Below, one piece after another: positions 8,017 to 16,898 of a stretch of 64,000 nt of DNA; positions within the stretch are counted from its first letter, which is position 1, and every line of letters begins with the position of its first letter. The stretch is taken from assembly GCF_042432825.1 (NCBI RefSeq), contig NZ_JBHLWN010000107.1:1-64000 (forward strand), written 5' to 3'. The notes beneath the pieces were generated by a model. The model ran no database searches. It saw nothing but the letters and a program-made list of their open reading frames with translations, and was not told where the DNA came from. A program made the translations under genes and the position numbers. The stretch is from Gordoniibacillus chartarius (GTDB taxonomy: Bacteria; Bacillota; Bacilli; Paenibacillales; NBRC-103111).

Positions 8017-9383
8017 AGCTTCGTTACCTCCCGCCATGCATGAAGCAAGTTGTCGAGCAAGAACGCTTTGGAGCCGGTTACTTTCCCGTCATGTGTGACA
8101 ACCACCGCATGTTCCCTATGAGTCATCGTCAATTGTTGTGCGGATAACCGGCCGAATCCTCTGGCTCCGCCGCCTCCTATGTTGACATGTCCGAACGCCA
8201 GATCCCTTATGGCGAACAGCAAAAGAGTCATCGCTGCGTGTTCAAGGAACGGAGAGATGCTGGTTCTCGCCGGCCGCAGAATGATCTCGATTGTACCCTC
8301 ACCGGCAATTCTCTCTGACGTAAACATACCGCCTTTCATTCCTGTGCTTGTAAGTTTATTCATTCTGATCCCTGTGATCACCGTGCTCGCTTCATTACGG
8401 ATCCTTACATCCCCGATAAAGACATGTCCGGCAACCGGTCTCTCCCCTGTGGTACTATTGTCAGCCCCAAACAGAAAATCAACCAGCTGCTCAGCGGTAG
8501 CTTCATTGGAGCACCTCGCGAATGCAATCCGTGTCGCTTGATGCCGCAGCAGCCCCTTTAAGGAGGAGCCCGGTATGATGGACGTTTGTCCATGATCCGT
8601 CCGCATATTGGCGGTATCCGTCTTGTTCGAACTGTTATCCTGCGCGCCTATAAGCACCGCCGGAATATGGACATCCAGCTGTACTTTATAAAACGCATGC
8701 GTATGACCATTACCAATAATTTGCTCGGTAATCTCATGTGTTCCTCCGATTTGCAATGAGCTTGCATAGGAGAGCAAATCGGCTTTGCTTCTCAAATCGT
8801 ATTCCATATGGTGGATCTTACGAATGTGAAATCGGCCGGCACCGTTCGAGAGATCGCCCCCAAATCGAACCGTACCGTGATGCAGTGCGGCGAGGAGATT
8901 CGCTACCAGGCTTCTTTTCCGTTCATAATCCTCCTCATCGCGGGCAAAAAGCCGCAGACCGAACGTAAGCACGATGCCCGGTGACATGTATTCGCGTTCA
9001 AACCGTTTTCGATTGGCGGCGTTCCCCGTTACCGGATTCAGGCTTACACTAGGCCGAATCTCTTCCGAGATTGTGGACAAAGATTCATTGACTTCAGCGT
9101 CGTACACGTAAAGGGAGGACTGTACGTCCCGATTCGTACCATCCAATGACAAATAGCCGAACATTTCGCCGACTGCTTTAGTCTCGGCAAACTCCATCGT
9201 GGAGGCCGCCTTGCGAAGAGCGCCGGCAATCGTCGTACCGGGAATCCACGGCTTCCCATTCTCGTCATACAAGAGCTCATCGCCGTTTTTCACACGCCAT
9301 ACGGAATCCGATGCGATATCGACTCTCCATTCGCCTACGAAGGTTGTTCGTTTAAATAAGGGAACTTTGTCCTGGTTCTCCAT
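8013..9383 (-). CDS. Double-RAMP Cas7 (two Csm3-like domains)
   Basis: The 456-aa protein is a tandem fusion of two Csm3/Cas7-like RAMP domains that would form two backbone positions along the crRNA. Domain 1 has 'GKPWIPGTTIAGALRKA' (about 43-59) and the glycine loop 'VRFGGDLSNGAGRF' (172-185). Domain 2 has 'SIIPGSSLKGLLRHQATR' (268-285) and 'NIGGGGARGFGRL' (401-413). Asp residues in the loops before each helix (for instance 'SDSVW' and 'TDHGQ') are candidates for target-RNA cleavage as in Csm3. Such a Cas7-2x gene is characteristic of type III-D. The ATG at 9383 overlaps the csx10 stop by one base, and its own stop overlaps the next start. Confidence 0.87.
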   Translation of the reverse strand: MENQDKVPLFKRTTFVGEWRVDIASDSVWRVKNGDELLYDENGKPWIPGTTIAGALRKAASTMEFAETKAVGEMFGYLSLDGTNRDVQSSLYVYDAEVNESLSTISEEIRPSVSLNPVTGNAANRKRFEREYMSPGIVLTFGLRLFARDEEDYERKRSLVANLLAALHHGTVRFGGDLSNGAGRFHIRKIHHMEYDLRSKADLLSYASSLQIGGTHEITEQIIGNGHTHAFYKVQLDVHIPAVLIGAQDNSSNKTDTANMRTDHGQTSIIPGSSLKGLLRHQATRIAFARCSNEATAEQLVDFLFGADNSTTGERPVAGHVFIGDVRIRNEASTVITGIRMNKLTSTGMKGGMFTSERIAGEGTIEIILRPARTSISPFLEHAAMTLLLFAIRDLAFGHVNIGGGGARGFGRLSAQQLTMTHREHAVVVTHDGKVTGSKAFLLDNLLHAWREVTKL

Positions 9384-11020
9384 CAAATTGTGCCCACCCC
9401 GTCACGAACATCTTGATGCTTGCGATTTCTTCGGACAAACCGCAAATAGTGCTGCAGCAGCCATAAAGACTGAATATACTTTTCATCTTTCGTCAAAGAG
9501 CCGTCGTGGCCGGTACCAAAATATTGATCGAAGATCGGCTCGTCTGCACCTTGAATGAAATTGATCATAAAATCAATGATGGTCTTATGATCAACCTTAA
9601 ACCGTTCCAGCTGTTCTCTAGCCCTCTGATTGCTTCTTTCCGCGCCGTCGCGTCTTACAGTTAAATGCCGGAAGTAGTCCAGAACATCCTGTCGAGTGTT
9701 CTCAATCGCGGATTCCCCATGTAATTCCACCTTGTATAGAGCGGCATTGATCAGGTCAATCAATTTCGAAATTTGGGAGTTGTTCACTTGTTTGCCGATC
9801 ACTGTTTTTCCCCAGAGAACGAGAACCCCTTCCTCCCTCTTCCCCTGCAACAGAACCTGCTGTCCCCGCTTCAGAATCCGCGCCAGGCGCATACGATCAT
9901 CTTCATTTTTTTGCATCGTTAAGGCAGGCGAGCCTTCGAACGTTGCAGACGGGCTCGTTTGGGAGCGGATGCGGATGATACTGGAAACCGTTAAATCGGC
10001 CGCACTCCTCACCATGATCTCGCCATAGCCTTCAACCCGCCGATCGCCGATGCCTCGGAGAAGAAGACGATGAACTTTGGCCGGGTCAACGGTTCCCTGC
10101 ACAATCTCATAAGCAAAAATAGAACCGCGCTGCACGCCGGTGACAATCGGCATAGGCGAACGCCACTTATCAATATATCCGCCAATCGATGCGGTTTGGA
10201 CCGCAGACTGGCTTGCACGTAACACGAGATCTTCACTGCCGATGAGTTTTGCTGCCCGTTCAGCCGTTAAATCGGTGGCAGGCCGGCCGAATTCATCTCT
10301 CAGCAGCCAATCGGATACTGCATAGATGTACATTTTATTTCCTGCCGGCGAAACGGTGTCGATCGCCTGATCCCAACAAGTGACTTCACGAATGATGCAA
10401 TGCCCGTACCCGCTCGTTCGGGATCCGCCAATAAAAAGAGGCTGCCCTTGCATAGTCGAAAGAAATTGGACAAGCGCATCATCCGCATTCACGACCATGC
10501 CCTGAAACGTCTGGTTAGGCTCTATCGTTTCAAATCGAAACAGCTGATACACTCGTTCCTTTAAACTGACGTGCAAATGAAACTTTTTTCGTACCGTATG
10601 ATGAACCAACCGTCCGTCGCTTCCAAATTCAACGAACCCGCCGTAAGAAACCCGTTTATCGTTATCCTCCAGCCGATTCTCAAAAACATTATTCACTGGA
10701 AGCTCCATGCTGGAGCCCGAATCAAACAGTTTCATCAGAGGCTTCTGAGCATACAGATGGCAAGGCATCGGAATGGTGCGAGCCCCGTTCCGCTCCGGGT
10801 ACGCATGTAAGAAGCGAGTGTCTCCGTTCAGCCAGCGTCTTCGCTCAGTCACATTGGTGTCTAAATCAAGTCCCATCTTCCGGGCATATACGGCTAATAA
10901 AGCACCTCTTATTGAAGTTCCGGGGAGGAAGTCGGGGGCATGCTGGACGTCCGTTTGGGAAGCTTGCGAGCCCACTTTAACGGGTTGTACGGTTTCAATC
11001 GTGTACGTAATGGTTTTCAC
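9383..11020 (-). CDS. csx10: Csx10 (Cas5-like RAMP) with extra helical C-terminal domain
   Basis: Residues 1-345 are a Cas5-type RAMP: 'DFLPGTSIRGALLAVYA' (30-46), the glycine loop 'PLFIGGSRTSGYG' (194-206) and a second one 'GIGDRRVEGYGE' (323-334), the pattern of Csx10 proteins that cap the crRNA 5' end in type III-D. Residues 370-545 are different: mostly charged helices such as 'NNSQISKLIDLINAALYKV' and 'SLWLLQHYLRFVRRNRK', with no RAMP motif. This could be a fused Cas11 small subunit, since no separate one is found in the locus; that is inference. The start is GTG with GGGGAG upstream, 1 bp after the Csm3-like gene. Confidence 0.85.
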   Translation of the reverse strand: MKTITYTIETVQPVKVGSQASQTDVQHAPDFLPGTSIRGALLAVYARKMGLDLDTNVTERRRWLNGDTRFLHAYPERNGARTIPMPCHLYAQKPLMKLFDSGSSMELPVNNVFENRLEDNDKRVSYGGFVEFGSDGRLVHHTVRKKFHLHVSLKERVYQLFRFETIEPNQTFQGMVVNADDALVQFLSTMQGQPLFIGGSRTSGYGHCIIREVTCWDQAIDTVSPAGNKMYIYAVSDWLLRDEFGRPATDLTAERAAKLIGSEDLVLRASQSAVQTASIGGYIDKWRSPMPIVTGVQRGSIFAYEIVQGTVDPAKVHRLLLRGIGDRRVEGYGEIMVRSAADLTVSSIIRIRSQTSPSATFEGSPALTMQKNEDDRMRLARILKRGQQVLLQGKREEGVLVLWGKTVIGKQVNNSQISKLIDLINAALYKVELHGESAIENTRQDVLDYFRHLTVRRDGAERSNQRAREQLERFKVDHKTIIDFMINFIQGADEPIFDQYFGTGHDGSLTKDEKYIQSLWLLQHYLRFVRRNRKHQDVRDGVGTI

Positions 11021-11021
11021 T

Positions 11022-11645
11022 TCAACTCCCCGCCCCCAGCTTGATCTTATTCATATAGTACGGCGTCACATTTTGATCATTCTCATATAATTGCATCCAA
11101 ACATGACCTTTGCCTCTGCTCTGCATTGAGCCAATATGCTTGGTCATCGATATGACCAATGCCATAAAGGCGATTTCCTCTTCCTGGAGCCGCTCCATGC
11201 CATGCAGCTGACTATAGAACACGGCATCCTTGGTTAAAACACGTACTTGTCTCGAGGAATTTTGAATCATAGTACCCGTCTCGGGATGAAGACTCGCTAT
11301 GATACGGACAGCCGTTAGCCGTGCCTTAATTTCGTCATGCCGGAAATGTGCCAATTCCCGGTACCATTCATAGGGCAAATAAGCGTTTCCGAATCTAAGC
11401 CTTCCTTCCTGCATCGAGCTGCGCGAAGTGCTGCTTCCAAACAGCCGCTCGACCGTTGCGGTTTCCCCGTATAGCTGCCCCACCAGCTCCGCTTGCTCTC
11501 TTAATTTGCCCTTAAGCGTCTTGCCCTTATAGTACGGGATACCGTGCTCGTCATAGGTCAACTCCGTATCCGTTTCACCGGCCATCGCTTGGCCGCTGCC
11601 AAGCGCTGCCTCCGATAGAAGCGCTATCCGTATGCACCATGTCAT
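11022..11645 (-). CDS. Csm3-like Cas7 RAMP protein
   Basis: This 207-aa single-domain RAMP is expected to be a backbone subunit of the effector complex and probably a target-RNA-cutting one. Near the N-terminus, 'GETDTELTYDEHGIPYY' carries aspartates where Csm3 has its catalytic Asp, followed by 'KGKTLKGKLREQAELVG' (41-57), the RAMP helix with K in place of the usual PGSS. The C-terminal 'GSMQSRGKGHVWMQL' corresponds to the glycine loop. It follows cas10 by 2 bp and precedes csx10 by 1 bp, so it is translationally linked to both. The size matches Csm3, the most conserved Cas7 of type III systems. Confidence 0.85.
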   Translation of the reverse strand: MTWCIRIALLSEAALGSGQAMAGETDTELTYDEHGIPYYKGKTLKGKLREQAELVGQLYGETATVERLFGSSTSRSSMQEGRLRFGNAYLPYEWYRELAHFRHDEIKARLTAVRIIASLHPETGTMIQNSSRQVRVLTKDAVFYSQLHGMERLQEEEIAFMALVISMTKHIGSMQSRGKGHVWMQLYENDQNVTPYYMNKIKLGAGS

Positions 11646-11647
11646 GG

Positions 11648-13327
11648 TTACACTTCCTTCTCGATGTTTCTATCCCTCACACCCAATATGCTTAACAATT
11701 CAATCGCATCATAATAGATGGCGTACCGAATCCCGTCCCGGGTAACATGGAGCGAATGTTTAGGTAAATCTCTTCGCTGCAGCAAAACGGTTTCCATAGC
11801 TTCCTGAACGATAAAATAGCGCTGCTCCGACTCTGTCTTATGATGCACGTCAATCCATACCTTCAATTTCTTCGCACTCAATTTCATCGATTGAACACGA
11901 TTACATATAGCTTCGAACAGCTCAATGTCCGGAAACGGCTTTACTTGATCAAATCCTCTCTCCATTTCCTTCATCAAGGCCTCCCGTGACGATCGCGGAA
12001 GCTGTTTCACACTGGCTCCATCAGGCAGCAGCGAATCATGCAGATATGTCGAGCCTTTTTCCGGAAGCGTTACGTAGTAAGGCTTTAAACACAAAGTCGT
12101 GTTGGCCGAAGGCGAATATTGCTGTTTGCGAAGATTCCGCAAGCTCTCATCGGAATCCCCGCTAAGGATGTGAAAATCAAGGGCGCTAAAGTCAAAATTT
12201 TGCTCCTCCGGTATTCCTGCAGCCCTGTTCTGTTCCAAAATGCGCGTCTTGGCATTGGTGCACAGCTGTTCCGCCAATTGATGCGCCCTGGAGAACGGAT
12301 AGCCCTTCTTCACAAAAGCAATTCCTGCGCAAGCATGCATGGTCATATATTGAGAGCCCACATTAACCGCCTCAAGCTGCAATTCCTCCAGGAACATCCG
12401 GGCAGCTCTGATTCCGATTGGACCGCTGGTGACAAAAGAAATATCATCCCCCGCGGCAATCAAGGGGCGCAACGGAAAGATAGGCAGTTCGTTCGATTCC
12501 GTATCCGAATCGTTAGGCTGATTATTCAAGTATTTATGAAGCTTCGCGGTCATTCGGGTGAAAGCGCGCTTATAGCAGTCATCCACCTCTTTGCTGAATT
12601 TGCAAAACTCGTTTCGGTATCTTTCATTAAATTCGGGAACGGATTCCTCTTCCGTTTTCTTATAGTGATTTTGAAACGCCGTCAATTTTTTACCCATCTG
12701 ATTTCCGTCGATATGAATAACAGCCAGATCGTCTAGTTGTTCTAACTCGGTTGGAATCTCATAGCCTTCCGGAATCAATGAAGCGTAAGCCTTTTTTTGT
12801 TCCCTCTTGGCAAATTGCCGCTTCGCATAGATTTCATCGCTGATGAATTCGTTGTCGTCCGTATGGGAAGCAGGCATCCCCGTGCGGGTGCACACTTCAT
12901 GAAAGCCGTAGCTGGTCTGAACCGCAACGTTGCTGCGCTCCCCCTTCTTTACCGCCATCTTCCGAAACGCTTCGGCAAGCGCATCCGTGATTAGCGTCGA
13001 TTCGTTATCGAAGGGATGCACAATACAGAACATCTCCACGCCCGGATAGGCCTGTAGAACAAAGCCGGTCACGTTTCGATTGAAGGCGACCGCTTCTTCC
13101 TCGCAGGGAAATACGTAAACGGCCTGTCCGCCGCCTTCCATAAGCGTATAGGAAGAGCACTGCTGAAGCGGATCGTCGCACTTCAGCCAATTCCGATCAT
13201 AGGCCAATTCCTCACTGATATAACGTACAATCAATGAAGCGCCAATGTTGTCCTTTAATTTGTTGCTGTTAAAAATATAGGCTTGTTTCTTGGATACTTC
13301 CAGGATGCTGATACACTTCATTCCCAT
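11648..13327 (-). CDS. cas10: Cas10-like large subunit, HD-less, with AGDD palm motif
   Basis: The 559-aa protein begins directly with a palm domain ('VSKKQAYIFNSNKLKDNIGA', 11-30), so the N-terminal HD nuclease of many Cas10 proteins is absent. The second palm has 'VIHIDGNQMGKKL' (203-215) and 'LRPLIAAGDDISFVTSG' (286-302), where the GGDD polymerase motif reads AGDD; the two aspartates are kept. A following 'ACAGIAFVKKGYPFSRAHQLAEQL' is typical of the palm region. No four-cysteine zinc finger is obvious. Cyclic oligoadenylate synthesis therefore remains possible but may be weakened. The four CARF/HEPN-like genes upstream imply it is still used. The start at 13327 follows AGGG; GTG at 13330 is an alternative. 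Confidence 0.87.
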   Translation of the reverse strand: MGMKCISILEVSKKQAYIFNSNKLKDNIGASLIVRYISEELAYDRNWLKCDDPLQQCSSYTLMEGGGQAVYVFPCEEEAVAFNRNVTGFVLQAYPGVEMFCIVHPFDNESTLITDALAEAFRKMAVKKGERSNVAVQTSYGFHEVCTRTGMPASHTDDNEFISDEIYAKRQFAKREQKKAYASLIPEGYEIPTELEQLDDLAVIHIDGNQMGKKLTAFQNHYKKTEEESVPEFNERYRNEFCKFSKEVDDCYKRAFTRMTAKLHKYLNNQPNDSDTESNELPIFPLRPLIAAGDDISFVTSGPIGIRAARMFLEELQLEAVNVGSQYMTMHACAGIAFVKKGYPFSRAHQLAEQLCTNAKTRILEQNRAAGIPEEQNFDFSALDFHILSGDSDESLRNLRKQQYSPSANTTLCLKPYYVTLPEKGSTYLHDSLLPDGASVKQLPRSSREALMKEMERGFDQVKPFPDIELFEAICNRVQSMKLSAKKLKVWIDVHHKTESEQRYFIVQEAMETVLLQRRDLPKHSLHVTRDGIRYAIYYDAIELLSILGVRDRNIEKEV

Positions 13328-13341
13328 CACCGCGTCCCTGT

Positions 13342-14673
13342 TTAGTTTGCGTCTTCGAGGTCCATAAAGGAATTCGGCAAATCGTTATAGAAACGAAGCC
13401 CGATTTTCGCTTTCGACAAAGCTGCGTCAAGCGCATCGCATTCGGAAATAAACGACCAGATCGCTTCCTTGCATTCCAGATACTCATGTTCCTTAATCGG
13501 ATTCATCCCGTGGGCCAGGAAGCTGTAATTTCGCAGCTGAAGCACTTGGATGATCTTCTTCTTCCATCTTTCCCATACTTCGCCGACAGGCTGACCCAGA
13601 TCCTGAAGCAAGTCGTAGCCATCCTTCATCCCAATCTGGATTTTGCCTTTCTCGTTTCGTTTTTCCTCATAATAAGCTTTGCGTTCCGCAGGCAGCCCCG
13701 GCAATTCGTCCAGGTTCACGTCGGCTGTAATGACTTGGCAGCGCAAGAGTGCGAACTGCGCATACATTTCCGCCGCCCGGTATAGCCGCGACACGGCGTC
13801 GTCGTAGCAGCGCTCGGCAGCTTTGCGGCTGGCATTCATCAACAGGTCATTGATCAGGACAAATCCGTTGGCGATCCGCTTGGAGGAGTAGGATTGCTGT
13901 TTAAACTGGACATACATTTCTTTGGCGTCAACCAATCTTTCCAGCGTCATCTTGTATTGAACCAAATCCCGGTCCGGACGATACAGCTTGCAATAAACCT
14001 CCATCGTTTCGAGGGCCGCTTCGTACTCAAAGCGGTCCCAGTCCCGGTAAACGCTCACCAAGTATCGAATTTGATCCAGCTTTTCGTTTTCGCTGACCCC
14101 TTCCAAAGAAAGCATATCGTGAAGCAGCACATAGGCACTATCGTACTTTCTATCTGACAGCAGCGTTTTTGCCGATTGAAGCAGCCTTTTACCCAAAATG
14201 ACATTACGCTCAAAGCGTTGTACCCGGCTATGCTCGCCTCTCACCTTTTCCAAATTGATCCGCGGCCCTTTCACGATAACCAAGCTGCAGTTGGAAACCT
14301 CGGTGCTTGCACCCCAAAGACCGGCCGACATCGATTTCGTTCCGCCGGTATAGTCGATAATGAAGTCTTCTCCCGGAAAATCCTCCATCCGCTTCAACGC
14401 TTTGTCATACGTATCAAACGGATTATCCGCCTCCACTTCCTCGACGTACACTTGGCTTGGATTCAACTGCGTTTGGACGACGATATTCGGTCTCGTGTTG
14501 ACCCGCTTGCCGTCTTGAAAGTCCCCGCACACCAGGCCGTCCCCGTCAACAGTTACCCGGCTGCCAAGCTTGTCGCCTGTACAGAAGAAAATCACTTTAT
14601 CGGGACGAATACTTTTAATGGAAGTGACTACCGGAATATCGCTGCCCCCAACGGAAATCAGCAAAATTTTCAT
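13342..14673 (-). CDS. CARF-HEPN ribonuclease, Cas02710 family (Csm6-like)
   Basis: The 443-aa protein is a likely cyclic-oligoadenylate-activated RNase. Its N-terminal CARF domain (about 1-160) starts with strand 'KILLISVGGSD' and has the ligand-site motif 'IDYTGGTKSMSAG' (106-118). A helical region then leads to a HEPN domain with 'LYRAAE' (297-302) and the catalytic R-x6-H in 'LRNYSFLAHG' (R381, H388). The motifs match PF09670 (TIGR02710). It precedes cas10 by 14 bp. This is the best-defined accessory effector of the locus, and its C-terminal motifs recur in two other genes of the operon. Confidence 0.9.
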   Translation of the reverse strand: MKILLISVGGSDIPVVTSIKSIRPDKVIFFCTGDKLGSRVTVDGDGLVCGDFQDGKRVNTRPNIVVQTQLNPSQVYVEEVEADNPFDTYDKALKRMEDFPGEDFIIDYTGGTKSMSAGLWGASTEVSNCSLVIVKGPRINLEKVRGEHSRVQRFERNVILGKRLLQSAKTLLSDRKYDSAYVLLHDMLSLEGVSENEKLDQIRYLVSVYRDWDRFEYEAALETMEVYCKLYRPDRDLVQYKMTLERLVDAKEMYVQFKQQSYSSKRIANGFVLINDLLMNASRKAAERCYDDAVSRLYRAAEMYAQFALLRCQVITADVNLDELPGLPAERKAYYEEKRNEKGKIQIGMKDGYDLLQDLGQPVGEVWERWKKKIIQVLQLRNYSFLAHGMNPIKEHEYLECKEAIWSFISECDALDAALSKAKIGLRFYNDLPNSFMDLEDAN

Positions 14674-14691
14674 ATCAACATCCCCCTCGTC

Positions 14692-15966
14692 TCAGATCGG
14701 TTCCATCATCGATTTTTCGTCTAGAAAGCCTTGAACCAATATACCAACGAATCCAATAAGCAAAGATTGGTAGAACAAAACGAGTGGCGCCACATAAACG
14801 GTCTCATGCAGCAAGATGATATCATGAGGCTGAATCAACGGCTGCATGCCCAAATCGGTTACTGTCCTGACAGCACTCGAATAAAGAGAGGGAAACACAA
14901 ACAATTGAGTCAAGCAGGTCACAATGAAGGAAGGAACCCATGCAATAAGCAAAAATCCTACCGGTGCACCGATCAAATCTCTCCAGCGGCGCTTCCGCTC
15001 GCGATGGACATGCAGCCGGCGACTTGCCTGTTCAAAATAAATCAAATTTATATATACGCACAATCCCAATAGAGCAATGAGGCAGGCGAGCCGGATATGG
15101 GAGGAGGAATAAAAAAATCTCCAATACTCATCTGCAAATAAAAGCAGCAAATTTCCCGCCATAATGGTCATCACGAGCCGGATATAAAGAAAATATTTGA
15201 CCAGCGGCCCAACGTACCGATACATAACGACCAGCATCAAGACAGCTGCCGCAAGAATAACAAAGGCCAGGTTGGAGAAAACGACCGTTGCAGGACTGGG
15301 CTGCGCGTCTTGAAGTCCATGATAGGTCGGCCATAAGTGAAAGAAGCTTACACAGGCAAGGAGCAAGGCAAATACGAACAACCACGCTCGCGATAAGGAC
15401 AAGGCGCGATAGTAGATCGAGAAGATGACTTCGATCATGTACTTCCCCATGACATGGTTTCCGACCATTTGGTGGATGATCTGTTCGAGCAGTTCGATGT
15501 TCGCGATGACCTCGGGCTCCTGAGACTTGGGCTTCGCCTTGATCATTTTTTTGATCAACGGAATCAAGCCGTCATGCTCAAACTTCATATGGCATCGTTC
15601 GCTGCCGTTTCCCGAGAGCAGCAGCCTGTACTCCTGCTTGATGTCACCCAAGATGGGCTTCTCCCCGAACCGGTTGCTCATAAAGTACTCTTTCCCGTAT
15701 GTTTTGTTGAGCAGCGTATTGATCCATATAGGCAGCAGTTCTACCAAATAGGCAAGCTTCTCTTTCGTTTCCGCATGCAGCAGGAACCCGTCGGCCGAGG
15801 CGGATAGATCATTTTTCAAGCCGGCAATGAGGTAATGCACCCATATTTTCTTAACCGGATCGCCGCCCGCTTCAATCGTCTGCCGAAGGCTCCGATCAAG
15901 GTGAAAGAAATCGGGGTCCAGCCTTCTTTGATTCTGGTACATCCTCCGAATGTCGTCTTCCCGCAT
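14692..15966 (-). CDS. Unrecognised multi-pass membrane protein in the type III operon
   Basis: The 424-aa protein has a soluble N-terminal half (about 1-185, helical and charged) and about six hydrophobic segments near 191-213, 228-250, 256-278, 290-310, 333-358 and 388-415. A strongly basic loop ('RRLHVHRERKRRWR') follows the fourth. No CorA GMN motif, transporter signature or nuclease motif was seen. Its ATG overlaps the stop of the CARF-like gene as TAATG and it is embedded in the operon, so co-production with that protein is likely. A reasonable inference is a membrane effector gated by the CARF-like partner or by cyclic oligoadenylate, but the sequence alone does not show this. Confidence 0.8.
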   Translation of the reverse strand: MREDDIRRMYQNQRRLDPDFFHLDRSLRQTIEAGGDPVKKIWVHYLIAGLKNDLSASADGFLLHAETKEKLAYLVELLPIWINTLLNKTYGKEYFMSNRFGEKPILGDIKQEYRLLLSGNGSERCHMKFEHDGLIPLIKKMIKAKPKSQEPEVIANIELLEQIIHQMVGNHVMGKYMIEVIFSIYYRALSLSRAWLFVFALLLACVSFFHLWPTYHGLQDAQPSPATVVFSNLAFVILAAAVLMLVVMYRYVGPLVKYFLYIRLVMTIMAGNLLLLFADEYWRFFYSSSHIRLACLIALLGLCVYINLIYFEQASRRLHVHRERKRRWRDLIGAPVGFLLIAWVPSFIVTCLTQLFVFPSLYSSAVRTVTDLGMQPLIQPHDIILLHETVYVAPLVLFYQSLLIGFVGILVQGFLDEKSMMEPI

Positions 15967-16883
15967 TACGCTCTACCTCTCCTTGCATTTTTCAAAATAT
16001 ACGGATAGAGCTCCCAAAAGATTTTCCCCTGCGTATTGAGGATGAATAGTTTATTTCCTTCTTCGTCGGTCATGTTTTGTTTGGTAAAAATGCTTTCCAA
16101 AATCAGCTTAATCGTTGGGTCGGTATTCATGTTGCTGCGCAGGAAATCTTCCGGTACATAGACGGCTTCGCCGCTCACGACAGGCTCCGTTTTTCTCGAA
16201 AATTTGGCGATATACCGCCCGATCAACGACCCGCGCTTCTCCATGCGGAAATCTTTCGCCATCACTTTCTCGAAAAAGTAAAGCAGCTCCGTCTGCTGCT
16301 TTTTCCCTAAATCGAAATTCAACAAGGTGTTCCACTGAAAATCTTCTTTACTCAAGTTTGGGTCAATGAGCGAAGAGCGTGCGCCTAGAATCGATTCAAT
16401 ATAAAAGAAATAAGGGAGATACTGCCGCAAGCCTGTCGCAATATGAAAGCCGATCGTATCGGGCCCTTCCCGGTTAATGATTCGAATCAGCTCGAGAATA
16501 TCCCGAAATATCTTGTTCTCGTCCTTGGTTTCCGTATCAAGGCCAATTTCAATATGCATTACCGGGACTTGACATGTAAAATAATGCTTCATGATTGCAT
16601 AGCAAAAATAGCACTCCGGCGATCGATTTAATAAACTGACAAAAATCAGCTTGTCCGGTTCTTTATTTTCGATAAAATTCAAGCAGCCCGTCACCTCAAA
16701 CAAGGTCGGGGCTTGTTGAGCGCCGTGCAGGAGAAGCTCCTGATGCACTTTATGTTCCCACTGTTCATAATCCCAGTTGCCGGTTTGCTCCGTTTGCACG
16801 ATTCGGTTGTATAGCTCTCTTATGTTGACTTGGTTGATCAGATTGATCCCGATCACCGTTGCATATAAATACACGTTGGACAA
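15966..16883 (-). CDS. CARF-like protein without recognised effector domain
   Basis: This 305-aa protein looks like a stand-alone divergent CARF sensor. It opens with a strand 'NVYLYATVIGINLINQV', and residues 144-168 contain 'GFHIATGLRQYLPYFFYIES', matching the 'D-I-T-x-G-x-R' ligand loop of Csx1/Csm6 CARF domains. An alternating strand/helix pattern lies between ('DKLIFVSLLNRSPECYFCYA'). The last ~110 residues carry no HEPN, PD-(D/E)xK or other nuclease motif and may be a winged helix or a docking domain. The start is TTG with GGAGGGAG 9-10 nt upstream. It is translationally coupled to the membrane protein gene, suggesting a sensor-effector pair. Confidence 0.72.
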   Translation of the reverse strand: MSNVYLYATVIGINLINQVNIRELYNRIVQTEQTGNWDYEQWEHKVHQELLLHGAQQAPTLFEVTGCLNFIENKEPDKLIFVSLLNRSPECYFCYAIMKHYFTCQVPVMHIEIGLDTETKDENKIFRDILELIRIINREGPDTIGFHIATGLRQYLPYFFYIESILGARSSLIDPNLSKEDFQWNTLLNFDLGKKQQTELLYFFEKVMAKDFRMEKRGSLIGRYIAKFSRKTEPVVSGEAVYVPEDFLRSNMNTDPTIKLILESIFTKQNMTDEEGNKLFILNTQGKIFWELYPYILKNARRGRA

Positions 16884-16898
16884 CGTTCCCGCTCCCTC

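Noticed and set aside
11648..13327. Cas10 with a zinc finger and HD domain
   Set aside because: No H-D pair at the N-terminus and no four-cysteine cluster before the palm motif.
14692..15966. Membrane protein as a CorA-type transporter known from type III loci
   Set aside because: No GMN motif, too many helices for CorA, and the helices are not confined to the C-terminal end.
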